Assembly: GCF_001424225.1 (NCBI RefSeq)
Contig: NZ_LMOR01000002.1
Location: 248,001-312,000 of the forward strand
DNA from: Microbacterium sp. Leaf151
Lineage (GTDB): Bacteria > Actinomycetota > Actinomycetes > Actinomycetales > Microbacteriaceae
Direction of reading: 5' to 3'
DNA: 64,000 nucleotides
A program made the translations under genes and the position numbers. The notes beneath the pieces are model-generated. The model did not search any database. It had not been told where the DNA came from and worked only from the letters and a program-made list of their open reading frames with translations. Of the stretch, positions 7,313 to 14,544 are shown piece by piece (position 1 is the stretch's first letter; every line of letters begins with the position of its first letter).

Positions 7313-9499
7313 ATGCCCGGTCTCTCGCTCGCCTCCCGGCTCGACGGCGCCGTGGGCGGCAAGACGGCGTCGGCGTTCGACCGCGCATTCGGCATGAAGA
7401 CCGTGGGTGAGCTGCTCGAGCACTACCCGCGCCGCTACGCCCGGCGCGGCGAGCTCACCCCGATCGCCTCGCTGCCGCTAGGCGAACCCGTCACGATCGT
7501 CGCCGAGGTCGTCAGCGCCTCGGAGCGTCGCATGCAGAACCGACGCGGCTCGCTCCTCGAGGTCGTGATCAGCGACGGCGACGGGCGCATGTCGCTGACG
7601 TTCTTCAACCAGCCCTGGCGACTGAAAGACCTCACTCCCGGACGGCGGGGCATCTTCTCGGGCAAGGTCGGCGAGTACCGGCGGCAGACCCAGCTGACGA
7701 ACCCCGACTACGAGCTGTTCGACGACATCGCCGAAGCCCGCGCCGAGGCCGAGGTGACGGCGAAGAGGCCCATCCCCATCTATCCCGCCACCAGCTCCGT
7801 TCCCAGCACGCTCGTACAGAAGACGATCGCCGTCGTCCTCGACGCACTCGGCGACGTCGACGACCCGCTCCCCGACGACCTCCGTACCCGGCGGGGACTC
7901 CTCCCCGCTCGTGCGGCGCTCGAGAGCATCCACCGACCCGAGAACGACGACGACATCCCTCCGGCGGTGGCGACCCTGCGCATGCACGAAGCCTTCGTGC
8001 TCCAGACGGCACTGTTGCAGCAGCGTCAGTTCGTCCGTGCGCTCTCGGCGACGAAGCGACCCGCAGCGCCGGGCGGTCTGCTCGAGCGATTCGACGCGAT
8101 CCTTCCCTTCGACCTGACTCCCGACCAGCAGAACGTCGGAGCGCAACTGGCCGCCGACCTCACGGGCGACTGGCCCATGAACCGTCTCGTGCAGGGCGAG
8201 GTGGGTTCCGGTAAGACGCTCGTCGCTCTGCGGGCGATGATGCAGGTGGCCGAGTCGGGAGGGCAGTCCGCCCTGATCGCCCCCACCGAGGTGCTCGCCG
8301 GTCAGCACCTCCGCTCGATCGCGCGCATGCTCGGTCCCGAACTCGCGCCGGAGCTCATGCCGACGCTGCTGACGGGGCAGATGCCCGCGGCCGAGCGACG
8401 CCGGGCGGCATTGCGTGTGGCGTCGGGGCAGGCGCGGATCGTCGTCGGCACGCACGCGCTCCTGAGCGCCACAACGACCTTCGCCGACCTCGGGTTCGTC
8501 GTCGTCGACGAGCAGCACCGCTTCGGCGTCGACCAGCGCGAGGCGCTGCGTTCCAAGGGCGACTCTCCGCACACGCTCGTGCTCACGGCGACGCCCATTC
8601 CGCGCACGGTCGCCATGACGGTGTTCGGCGACCTCGACGTCTCCACGATCCGCACGATGCCGGCCGGGCGCGCCGGCATCCAATCGTTCGTCGCGCCGCT
8701 GGCCGAGAAGCCGAGCTGGTTCGCGCGGGTGTGGGACCGCGTGGCGGAAGAGGTCGCGCAGGGCCGCCAAGCGTTCGTCGTGTGCGCGGCCATCGACGCC
8801 GAACAGCTCGCGACCGACGACAAGACCGACGAACCCGCCGACGCGCCCGACGGGGCAGCCCCCGCGGCGGGGGAGAGCAGCCGGACGCGGTGGGGCGTCG
8901 TGCAGGTCGAGGCGCTGATCTCGCGGCTTCCGGGCTTCGCCGGCATCCGCGTGCAGATCCTGCACGGCAAGATGCCGTCCGATGAGAAGGACGCCGTCAT
9001 GCAGGCGTTCGCCCGCGGCGACATCGACGTGCTCGTGGCGACGACCGTGATCGAGGTCGGGGTCGACGTGCCGAACGCCTCGACGATGGTCATCCTCGAG
9101 GCCGACCGCTTCGGCGTCTCGCAGCTGCACCAGTTGCGCGGCCGCGTCGGTCGTGGCGGGGTCCCGGGCCTCTGCTTGCTCGTGACCGAGGCCGCCCCCG
9201 GCACGTCGTCCCGTTCGCGGGTCGAAGCCGTGGCATCCACCCTCGACGGCTTCGCCCTCGCCGAGGTCGACCTCGAACTCCGCGGCGAGGGCGATGTCCT
9301 CGGCGGAGCGCAATCGGGCGCCCGATCGTCGCTGCGTCTGCTGCGGGTGGTGACCGACGCCGACCTCATCACCGAGGCGCGCGCCGAGGGGGAGCGCCTC
9401 CTCGCCGACGACCCCGCGCTGGTGCGGCATCCCGGACTCGCCGCCGCCCTCGAACGCCGCGTGGGCGTCGAAGAGCGTGCCGCGCTGGCGAAGTCCTGA
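7313..9499 (+). CDS. recG: ATP-dependent DNA helicase RecG
   Basis: RecG (728 aa from this start) is a superfamily 2 helicase that remodels stalled forks and Holliday junctions. A wedge/OB-like N-terminal domain contains HYPRRYARRGEL. Motif I, QGEVGSGKTLVA, is at about residue 300, the DEQH box (VVVDEQHRFG) at about 400, TATPIPRT near 425, and motif VI, QLHQLRGRVGRG, near 605. A linker around 500-525 (DKTDEPADAPDG...) is a lineage-specific acidic insertion. It stands alone between divergent rsmD and downstream coaD. Confidence 0.97.
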   Translation: MPGLSLASRLDGAVGGKTASAFDRAFGMKTVGELLEHYPRRYARRGELTPIASLPLGEPVTIVAEVVSASERRMQNRRGSLLEVVISDGDGRMSLTFFNQPWRLKDLTPGRRGIFSGKVGEYRRQTQLTNPDYELFDDIAEARAEAEVTAKRPIPIYPATSSVPSTLVQKTIAVVLDALGDVDDPLPDDLRTRRGLLPARAALESIHRPENDDDIPPAVATLRMHEAFVLQTALLQQRQFVRALSATKRPAAPGGLLERFDAILPFDLTPDQQNVGAQLAADLTGDWPMNRLVQGEVGSGKTLVALRAMMQVAESGGQSALIAPTEVLAGQHLRSIARMLGPELAPELMPTLLTGQMPAAERRRAALRVASGQARIVVGTHALLSATTTFADLGFVVVDEQHRFGVDQREALRSKGDSPHTLVLTATPIPRTVAMTVFGDLDVSTIRTMPAGRAGIQSFVAPLAEKPSWFARVWDRVAEEVAQGRQAFVVCAAIDAEQLATDDKTDEPADAPDGAAPAAGESSRTRWGVVQVEALISRLPGFAGIRVQILHGKMPSDEKDAVMQAFARGDIDVLVATTVIEVGVDVPNASTMVILEADRFGVSQLHQLRGRVGRGGVPGLCLLVTEAAPGTSSRSRVEAVASTLDGFALAEVDLELRGEGDVLGGAQSGARSSLRLLRVVTDADLITEARAEGERLLADDPALVRHPGLAAALERRVGVEERAALAKS

Positions 9500-9528
9500 A
9501 CGCCGGGCTCTCCGTCGCGTCGCGTCGA

Positions 9529-9534
9529 TAGGCT
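9529..9534 (+). promoter_or_regulatory. Leaderless -10 for coaD
   Basis: TAGGCT ends exactly 6 nt before the coaD ATG (9541), so coaD probably has its own promoter despite the short gap after recG. Confidence 0.62.
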
Positions 9535-9540
9535 GACGGC

Positions 9541-10038
9541 ATGGATCCCCGGATCGCCGTCGTCCCCGGCTCGTTCGACCCGCCCACGCTCGGTCACCTC
9601 GACGTTATCCGTCGTGCCGCCGGCCTCTTCGACCAGCTGCACGTGCTCGTCGTGCACAACCCCGGCAAAGAGGCGATGCTGCCCATCGCCGAGCGCCAAC
9701 GTCTGCTCGAGCAGTCGATCTCGGAGGCGGGTGTCGAAGGAGACGTGATCATCGCGGCGTGGAGCGTGGGCCTCCTCGTCGACTACGCCACCGATGTGGG
9801 GGCGAAAGTGCTGGTGAAGGGCATCCGTTCGCAGGTCGACGTCGCGTACGAGACCCCGATGGCGATCGTCAACCGCGACCTCGCACACGTCGAGACGGTG
9901 TTCCTGCTGCCCGATCCCTCCCACGCCCTCGTGTCGAGTTCGCTCGTGCGACAGGTGGCCGGCCTCGGTGGAGACGTGTCGCCCTACGTCCCGCCCGCCG
10001 TCGCGCGCTACCTCGACACCGGCGCCCGCGGCATCTGA
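9541..10038 (+). CDS. coaD: Phosphopantetheine adenylyltransferase
   Basis: CoaD (165 aa) adenylates 4'-phosphopantetheine to dephospho-CoA, the penultimate step of coenzyme A synthesis. The nucleotidyltransferase HxGH-type motif appears as [13 protein letters not shown] at residues 9-21. LVKGIR is at about 90, and the C-terminal ISSSxVR equivalent, [10 protein letters not shown], is at about 130. Length matches the family. In many bacteria coaD follows rsmD; here recG intervenes. Confidence 0.96.
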   Translation: MDPRIAVVPGSFDPPTLGHLDVIRRAAGLFDQLHVLVVHNPGKEAMLPIAERQRLLEQSISEAGVEGDVIIAAWSVGLLVDYATDVGAKVLVKGIRSQVDVAYETPMAIVNRDLAHVETVFLLPDPSHALVSSSLVRQVAGLGGDVSPYVPPAVARYLDTGARGI

Positions 10039-10075
10039 CCCCCCCCCGCCCGCGGGTGCGAGGTGGTCCGCCTTC

Positions 10076-10148
10076 CACGCGTAAACGCGATCTCTGCGCA
10101 GAAACACGCGCTCGTCGTGTTTCTGCGCGCAAAAAGCGTTTATGCGTG
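10076..10148. repeat. Long interrupted hairpin between coaD and DUF177
   Basis: Two 13-bp stems stack into one hairpin: 10076-10088 with 10136-10148 (one G-T pair) and 10096-10108 with 10116-10128 (perfect). Their loop is 10109-10115, and a 7/7 internal loop lies between the stems. It could serve as a terminator for coaD, although the only A-run (10131-10135) is in the internal loop. It could also be an extragenic palindromic repeat. The rest of the gap to 10223 shows only the DUF177 promoter. Confidence 0.6.
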
Positions 10149-10209
10149 TTCGCTCGTGCGACGCCGCACCGCTGCTCGTGCCGCCGGCCCTCGCCCAGGG
10201 GCGCGCGGG

Positions 10210-10215
10210 TAGCAT
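10210..10215 (+). promoter_or_regulatory. -10 element for the DUF177-rpmF operon
   Basis: TAGCAT ends 8 nt before the GTG at 10224, so the transcript would have almost no leader. Confidence 0.5.
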
Positions 10216-10223
10216 GGACGACC

Positions 10224-10784
10224 GTGAGAACCCGTCGACCCGGCCCCTTCCAACTCCCCGTCCGCGACATCGAGCACCATCCCGGTGAGATGCGCGAGCA
10301 CAGCCTCGACCTCCCCACCCCCGAGAAATGGGGGGAGGGCCTGCTGTCGATCCCCGAGGGCGAGATCCTCGAACTCGAGGTGCGGCTGGAGTCGGTGCAC
10401 GAGGGGATTCTCGTCTCGGGCACCGTCGACACCACCGCCACGGGCGTGTGCGGACGCTGCCTCATCGACATCGACGAGCCTGTCGAAGTCGAGTTCCAGG
10501 AACTTTTCGCGTATCCTGGGCACGAAGCGAGTGACTTCGACGTTCAAGACGACCACGTGGATCTTGAAAATCTGGTCCGGGATGCCATTGTCCTGTCGCT
10601 TCCGTTCCAGCCGGTGTGTCAGCCGGACTGCCCCGGGCTCGACCCGAACACGGGCGAGAGGCTGACGAAAAACACCGGCGACACGGAGCAGACGCCTGTC
10701 GACAACCGATGGGCTGCGCTCCAGCAGTACACCCCAGACGACGGCGATGCGCTCCGCGCCGCCCCCAAGACAGAGAAGAGCTAG
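10224..10784 (+). CDS. DUF177 (YceD) family protein
   Basis: This 186-residue protein is of the YceD/DUF177 family, which is almost always encoded directly upstream of rpmF and is linked in other bacteria to 23S rRNA or large-subunit assembly. A CGRC pair near residue 78 and CQPDCPG near residue 133 form the conserved cysteine set, probably a metal or structural site. I chose the GTG at 10224 because a -10 hexamer lies just upstream and the longer frame is mostly Arg-rich shadow. Only 2 bp separate it from rpmF. Confidence 0.88.
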   Translation: MRTRRPGPFQLPVRDIEHHPGEMREHSLDLPTPEKWGEGLLSIPEGEILELEVRLESVHEGILVSGTVDTTATGVCGRCLIDIDEPVEVEFQELFAYPGHEASDFDVQDDHVDLENLVRDAIVLSLPFQPVCQPDCPGLDPNTGERLTKNTGDTEQTPVDNRWAALQQYTPDDGDALRAAPKTEKS

Positions 10785-10786
10785 TC

Positions 10787-10996
10787 ATGGCAGGTAACCC
10801 CCCGAAGCGGAAGGTCTCCCGCTCCAACACCCGCTCGCGTCGCGCGCAGTGGAAGGCCGAGGCCCCCACGCTGGTCAAGACCATCGAGAACGGCAAGGTC
10901 GTCTACAGCCGCCCTCACCAGGCGAAGGTCGTCACCGACTCGCAGGGCACCGAGCTCTTCCTCGAGTACAAGGGCCGCAAGGTCGCCGACGTCTGA
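10787..10996 (+). CDS. rpmF: 50S ribosomal protein L32
   Basis: L32 (69 aa) opens with MAGNPPKRKVSRSNTRSRR, the typical basic lead. It lacks the four-cysteine zinc ribbon seen in many bacteria, so it is the zinc-independent form. It follows DUF177 by 2 bp and precedes rnc by 10 bp, the common DUF177-rpmF-rnc-mutM order. Confidence 0.96.
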   Translation: MAGNPPKRKVSRSNTRSRRAQWKAEAPTLVKTIENGKVVYSRPHQAKVVTDSQGTELFLEYKGRKVADV

Positions 10997-11006
10997 TCGG
11001 CGATTC

Positions 11007-11699
11007 ATGACGCGTAACAACGTCGAGCGCGCTGCGCTCACTGAGAAGCTCGGGGTCGACATCGACCCCGAGCTTCTTTCTCTTGCCCTGACGCACCGCT
11101 CGTACGCCTACGAGAACGGCGGCATCCCGCACAACGAGCGCCTGGAGTTCCTCGGCGACTCGGTGCTCGGGCAGGCCGTCACGGTGCGTCTATTCACACG
11201 GCATCCGGAGCTCGAAGAGGGGGGCCTCGCCAAGCGTCGCGCCAGCGTCGTGTCGACCGTCGCCCTCGCCGAGGTGGCCCGCAGAATCGGGCTCGGGGCA
11301 TTCGTGCGCCTCGGCCGCGGTGAGATCCTCACCGGCGGGCGCGACAAGGACTCGATTCTCGCCGACACGATGGAGGCGCTCATCGGAGCGACCTTCCTGT
11401 CGGCGGGTCCTGAGGCGGCGACAGCCATGGTGCTGCGAATGGTCGAGCCGCTGCTCGCCGACCCCGAACGCTACGGCGCCGCGATGGACCCCAAGACGAG
11501 CCTGCAGGAAATCGCCGCCCGGTTGGGGCTGCTCGCACCGGTGTACACGGTGGATGCCACCGGCCCCGATCACGACCGTCGTTTCACGGCCACGGTCACC
11601 GTCGGCGAGCTCGCCACGACGGGAAGCGGATCGAGCAAGAAGCAGGCCGAGATGGCCGCCGCCCTCACGGCGTGGCGCGAGCTCGACACCCGTGCCTGA
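11007..11699 (+). CDS. rnc: Ribonuclease III
   Basis: RNase III (230 aa) cuts double-stranded RNA in rRNA and mRNA maturation. The signature NERLEFLGDSVLG is at residues 36-48, with catalytic Glu and Asp in it. The second acidic cluster, DTMEALIGA, is near 121. The dsRNA-binding domain occupies the last 70 residues (DPKTSLQEI...GSSKKQAEMAAA). Its stop is overlapped by the mutM start. Confidence 0.97.
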   Translation: MTRNNVERAALTEKLGVDIDPELLSLALTHRSYAYENGGIPHNERLEFLGDSVLGQAVTVRLFTRHPELEEGGLAKRRASVVSTVALAEVARRIGLGAFVRLGRGEILTGGRDKDSILADTMEALIGATFLSAGPEAATAMVLRMVEPLLADPERYGAAMDPKTSLQEIAARLGLLAPVYTVDATGPDHDRRFTATVTVGELATTGSGSSKKQAEMAAALTAWRELDTRA

Positions 11700-12582
11700 G
11701 CTCCCCGAGGTCGAGGTCGTGCGCGCCGGCCTCGAGCCCGCCGTCGCCGGGGCGCTGATCACGTCCGTCGACGTGCGCGACGAGCGCGCGTTGACGCGGC
11801 ACACCGGGGGAGCGGCCCACTTCGAGGCTGAACTGACGGGCCGGCGGATCGCCGCCGCCGTCCGTCGGGGCAAGTTCCTGTGGATGCCGGTGGCCGGCGA
11901 CGAAGCGATCGTCACGCACCTGGGGATGAGCGGGCAGATGCTCCTGCGCGTCCCCGGCGCTCCGGAAGAACGTCACGAGCGCATCCGCATCGAACTCGAG
12001 CATCCCGTGCACGGACCGCTGTCGGTCGTCTTCGCCGACCAGCGCACCTTCGGCTCGCTCGCGCTCGACGAGCTCGTGGACACGCCCGACGGCGCCGCGG
12101 GCGGACGCGGGTCCGACCTGGCGCGTGTGCCGTCGCAGGTGGCGCACATCGGTCGCGATCCGCTCGATCTGGCTTTCGACGCGGCACGATTCCGCGCGAG
12201 GCTGGGCCGCACGGCGTCAGGGATCAAACGCGTGCTCCTGGACCAGACGGTCGCCAGCGGTATCGGCAACATCTACGCCGACGAATCGTTGTGGGCGTCG
12301 CGTATCCACCCCGAGACGCCGGGCTCCGATCTGCCCACTCGATCGGTGAACCGCTTGCTCGGCGAGGTGCGGGCGGTGCTCGAGAAGGCGTTGGCCGAGG
12401 GGGGCACGAGCTTCGATGCGCAGTACGTGAACGTCAACGGCCAGGCCGGATACTTCGCCCACTCGCTCAACGCCTATGGGCGCACGGGTCAGCCGTGCCC
12501 CCGGTGCGGGCGCCCGATCGTGCGCGTGTCGTTCATGAACCGCTCGAGCCATTTCTGCCCGTACTGCCAGAAGCGGCGCTGA
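11692..12582 (+). CDS. mutM: Formamidopyrimidine-DNA glycosylase
   Basis: MutM/Fpg (296 aa) excises 8-oxoguanine and nicks the abasic site. After Met removal the N-terminal proline and glutamate of PELPEVE are the catalytic residues, which fixes the GTG start at 11692 (8-bp overlap with rnc). The helix-two-turn-helix region holds LLDQTVASGIGNIYADE, and the C-terminal zinc finger is CPRCG...CPYCQ. It converges on the GNAT gene across a hairpin at 12595-12649. Confidence 0.97.
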   Translation: MPELPEVEVVRAGLEPAVAGALITSVDVRDERALTRHTGGAAHFEAELTGRRIAAAVRRGKFLWMPVAGDEAIVTHLGMSGQMLLRVPGAPEERHERIRIELEHPVHGPLSVVFADQRTFGSLALDELVDTPDGAAGGRGSDLARVPSQVAHIGRDPLDLAFDAARFRARLGRTASGIKRVLLDQTVASGIGNIYADESLWASRIHPETPGSDLPTRSVNRLLGEVRAVLEKALAEGGTSFDAQYVNVNGQAGYFAHSLNAYGRTGQPCPRCGRPIVRVSFMNRSSHFCPYCQKRR

Positions 12583-12594
12583 TCCCCGGCCCGC

Positions 12595-12649
12595 GCCCGG
12601 GACCGACCGCACGAGTCGCCCGAATGCGGCGTCGGGGACGGTCCCGGGC
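12595..12649. terminator. Inverted repeat between convergent mutM and GNAT genes
   Basis: GCCCGGGACCG (12595-12605) and CGGTCCCGGGC (12639-12649) are perfect 11-bp inverted copies around a 33-nt loop. The position between two gene ends suggests a bidirectional terminator. There is no T-tract, as is common in high-GC actinobacteria. Confidence 0.55.
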
Positions 12650-12678
12650 GACGTGGCCTGACGACTCGCGCCGTGGGG

Positions 12679-13761
12679 TCAGGAGAGGTTCTTCTGCCAC
12701 ACGCCCTCGTACGAGATCGGGGTGAAGCCCACCCGCTCGTTAATCGAGAGCATCGGGCGGTTCTCCTCCGCGTTGTAGGTGATCACGCGCGGCGAGTCGG
12801 GGGCGACGTCGCGCCACGCGAGGAGGCCGGCGCACTTGACCAGCAGGCCCAGGCGGTGTCCGCGATGGGAGGCCACCACGAGGGTGTCCTCCTGCCCCGT
12901 CACCGCCGTGCGGTCCTTGCCGATGACGAGCTCGTTGAACGCGGCGAGCTCTCCCGAGTCCACGTGCTGCGCCGCGGTCACCAGCATGTGGCGACCCGCG
13001 TCGAGGTACGTGGCCTCGTGGCGACGGAGCCGAGCAGCATCCCACACCTCTTCGTCGACGTCCAGGTCGGCGGACGGCGCGTCCGTCGCCATGCGCGACT
13101 TCATCCAGGCGAAGGAGTCGACGAACTCGTCGGGCGTGGGCAGCGTCCACTGCACCACGCGATACCCGGCCGCCGCGGCCTCGGCCTCGGCGAGGAGGGC
13201 GCCGAGGCGTGGGCGTGCGTCGGCGAGATCGAGCGTGCTCACGCGCACGATCTGCTCGAGCGTGCAGCCGGATGCCAGCAGGAACCGCGCCGAGTGATCC
13301 TTCGGCACGGCGCCGAACCCCGTGGGTGCCGCCAACTGCGGTCCCTCGGCGGCAGGGTGCGCCGCCCACGACTGCAGGACCGTGCGTCCGTGGGCGCGGG
13401 CGAGGGGCTCGATCATGGCGAAGGCGGCGCGACCGATGCCCTGACCCCACGCGGACCGGCGTAGTTCGATGAGGTACGACCCGGTGCGGGCGCCGTCCTC
13501 CTGCGGGAGGTCGAGGCCCGCGCGACCGACGACCTCGCCGTGGAACACGGCGATCCACGAGAACCGCTTCACCTCCGGCCGGGGCTGGAACAGGGGGAGC
13601 AGTTCATCGGCGGGCATCGACTCGTCGTCGTGTCCGGAGATCTCCTCGTAGACGAGGTTGCGCAGGCGCACCATCTCGCGGAAGTCGGCGGCATCGTCGT
13701 CGTCGATGGATGCCGGGATGTGAAGGGGCCGCAGCTCAAGGCCGGCGGGAAGGGAGTACAT
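12679..13761 (-). CDS. Tandem GNAT-family N-acetyltransferase
   Basis: A 360-residue protein with two GNAT-like halves. The first carries GRAGLDLP and the acetyl-CoA turn RRSAWGQGIGRAA at about 117-129. The second has ELVIGKDRTAVTGQEDTLV and RGHRLGLLVK at about 300-310, ending ISYEGVWQKNLS. The family acetylates unknown amines; actinobacterial double-GNAT proteins are often annotated as mycothiol-synthase-like, which I cannot confirm. I chose the ATG at 13761 because GAAAG precedes it and residues upstream look non-conserved. It is last in the small minus-strand operon. Confidence 0.8.
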   Translation of the reverse strand: MYSLPAGLELRPLHIPASIDDDDAADFREMVRLRNLVYEEISGHDDESMPADELLPLFQPRPEVKRFSWIAVFHGEVVGRAGLDLPQEDGARTGSYLIELRRSAWGQGIGRAAFAMIEPLARAHGRTVLQSWAAHPAAEGPQLAAPTGFGAVPKDHSARFLLASGCTLEQIVRVSTLDLADARPRLGALLAEAEAAAAGYRVVQWTLPTPDEFVDSFAWMKSRMATDAPSADLDVDEEVWDAARLRRHEATYLDAGRHMLVTAAQHVDSGELAAFNELVIGKDRTAVTGQEDTLVVASHRGHRLGLLVKCAGLLAWRDVAPDSPRVITYNAEENRPMLSINERVGFTPISYEGVWQKNLS

Positions 13762-13829
13762 GTGGGTGCTTTCGGTTCGGAAGAGATGTCGTGGGGTGGG
13801 GCCGGCCGGGTGCGGTCGGCCCCACGGGA

Positions 13830-14111
13830 TCACTGCGGCGGCCGGATGAGGGCGGCCGTGCGGTGCCAGGCGCGTTCACGCGCGGCGCGTTCGGCGTCGG
13901 CTGCGCGGCGACGGTGCGCCTGGTCGGCACGGTGCGCGAGCGTTCGGCTGCGAGCGGCGTGACGCGTGAGCAGCCACAGGCCGAGGCGCAGCGACAGCCG
14001 GTCGAGCAGGCCGAGCGGCTGGTCGGTGGCGGTGTCGATCGTGATCGTGGACGGGGTGGGAGGGAGCGCGGCCGAGGCATGCTGCGGCGCGCGCGCGAAC
14101 AGGGCGTTCAT
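13830..14111 (-). CDS. Hypothetical small protein (93 aa)
   Basis: I do not recognise this protein. It starts MNALFARAPQ, has a Ser/Thr/Pro-rich stretch, then an amphipathic segment (LGLLDRLSLRLGLWLL, about 33-48) that may lie on the membrane surface. An Arg/Ala-rich helical tail (AHRRRAADAERAARERA) follows. A GGAG ribosome site sits 8 nt before the ATG. It lies between the micro-ORF and the GNAT gene on the same strand, with a 68-bp gap to the latter. Confidence 0.6.
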   Translation of the reverse strand: MNALFARAPQHASAALPPTPSTITIDTATDQPLGLLDRLSLRLGLWLLTRHAARSRTLAHRADQAHRRRAADAERAARERAWHRTAALIRPPQ

Positions 14112-14209
14112 GCGGAGGCTCCGTGGAGGCGAAAGCGAGTGAGGGACGCGACGAGCGCGTAGCAGGATCGTGGAGATCCGGGCGAGCAGCGGTGTGCTCG
14201 CGGGAAGCG

Positions 14210-14226
14210 GAGACGCGGGGCGTCTC
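14210..14226 (-). terminator. Small hairpin after the micro-ORF (possible attenuator)
   Basis: GAGACGC (14210-14216) and GCGTCTC (14220-14226) form a perfect 7-bp stem with a 3-nt loop. It begins about 12 nt downstream of the micro-ORF stop on the minus strand. No T-run follows, so intrinsic termination is uncertain. Confidence 0.4.
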
Positions 14227-14238
14227 TACGCGACGGGG

Positions 14239-14352
14239 TCAGCCCTGGAGATGGGGCATGCCGACGGCGGTGGTCACTCCAATGGCGGGTGCGGACAGCA
14301 CGGGGGCGGCGATGAAGCCGGTGGCGGTGAAGCCGGTCGTGATGCGAATCAT
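14239..14352 (-). CDS. 37-residue micro-ORF with a very strong ribosome site
   Basis: An ATG at 14352 is preceded on the minus strand by AAAGGAGGT, a near-perfect anti-Shine-Dalgarno match, 6 nt before the start. A good promoter (TTGACC-18 nt-TAGCGT) lies just upstream. The peptide begins MIRITTGFTATGFIAAPV, is rich in Ala, Thr, Gly and Val, and ends HLQG. It has a weakly hydrophobic core but no clear signal peptide or lipobox. I do not recognise it. It could be a small membrane-associated protein or a leader peptide for the downstream genes. Confidence 0.6.
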   Translation of the reverse strand: MIRITTGFTATGFIAAPVLSAPAIGVTTAVGMPHLQG

Positions 14353-14388
14353 GGTGTGACCTCCTTTCGACGTCGGTTGCGACCCCCG

Positions 14389-14418
14389 ACGCTAGCGGAG
14401 GTCGTCACCGAAGGTCAA
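14389..14418 (-). promoter_or_regulatory. Sigma-70-type promoter of the micro-ORF operon
   Basis: On the minus strand TTGACC (14413-14418) and TAGCGT (14389-14394) are separated by 18 nt. This is one of the best -35/-10 pairs in the window. It would start a transcript near 14382 with a leader of about 30 nt. Confidence 0.65.
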
Positions 14419-14502
14419 GCGATTTCCCAGAATCGGTCGACGTCCGGGCGCGTCGTGAAGGTGAGCGCGGCCCGCCGCCGCGGTTTTCCGCGGATCCTCG
14501 AC

Positions 14503-14508
14503 TAGCGT
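14503..14508 (+). promoter_or_regulatory. -10 element for smc
   Basis: TAGCGT lies 36 nt before the smc ATG, giving a leader of about 30 nt that holds the GGGAAGG ribosome site. It is divergent from the micro-ORF promoter. Confidence 0.5.
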
Positions 14509-14544
14509 GAGGCGAGGATTCGACCGGGCGGGAAGGCGGGTGAC

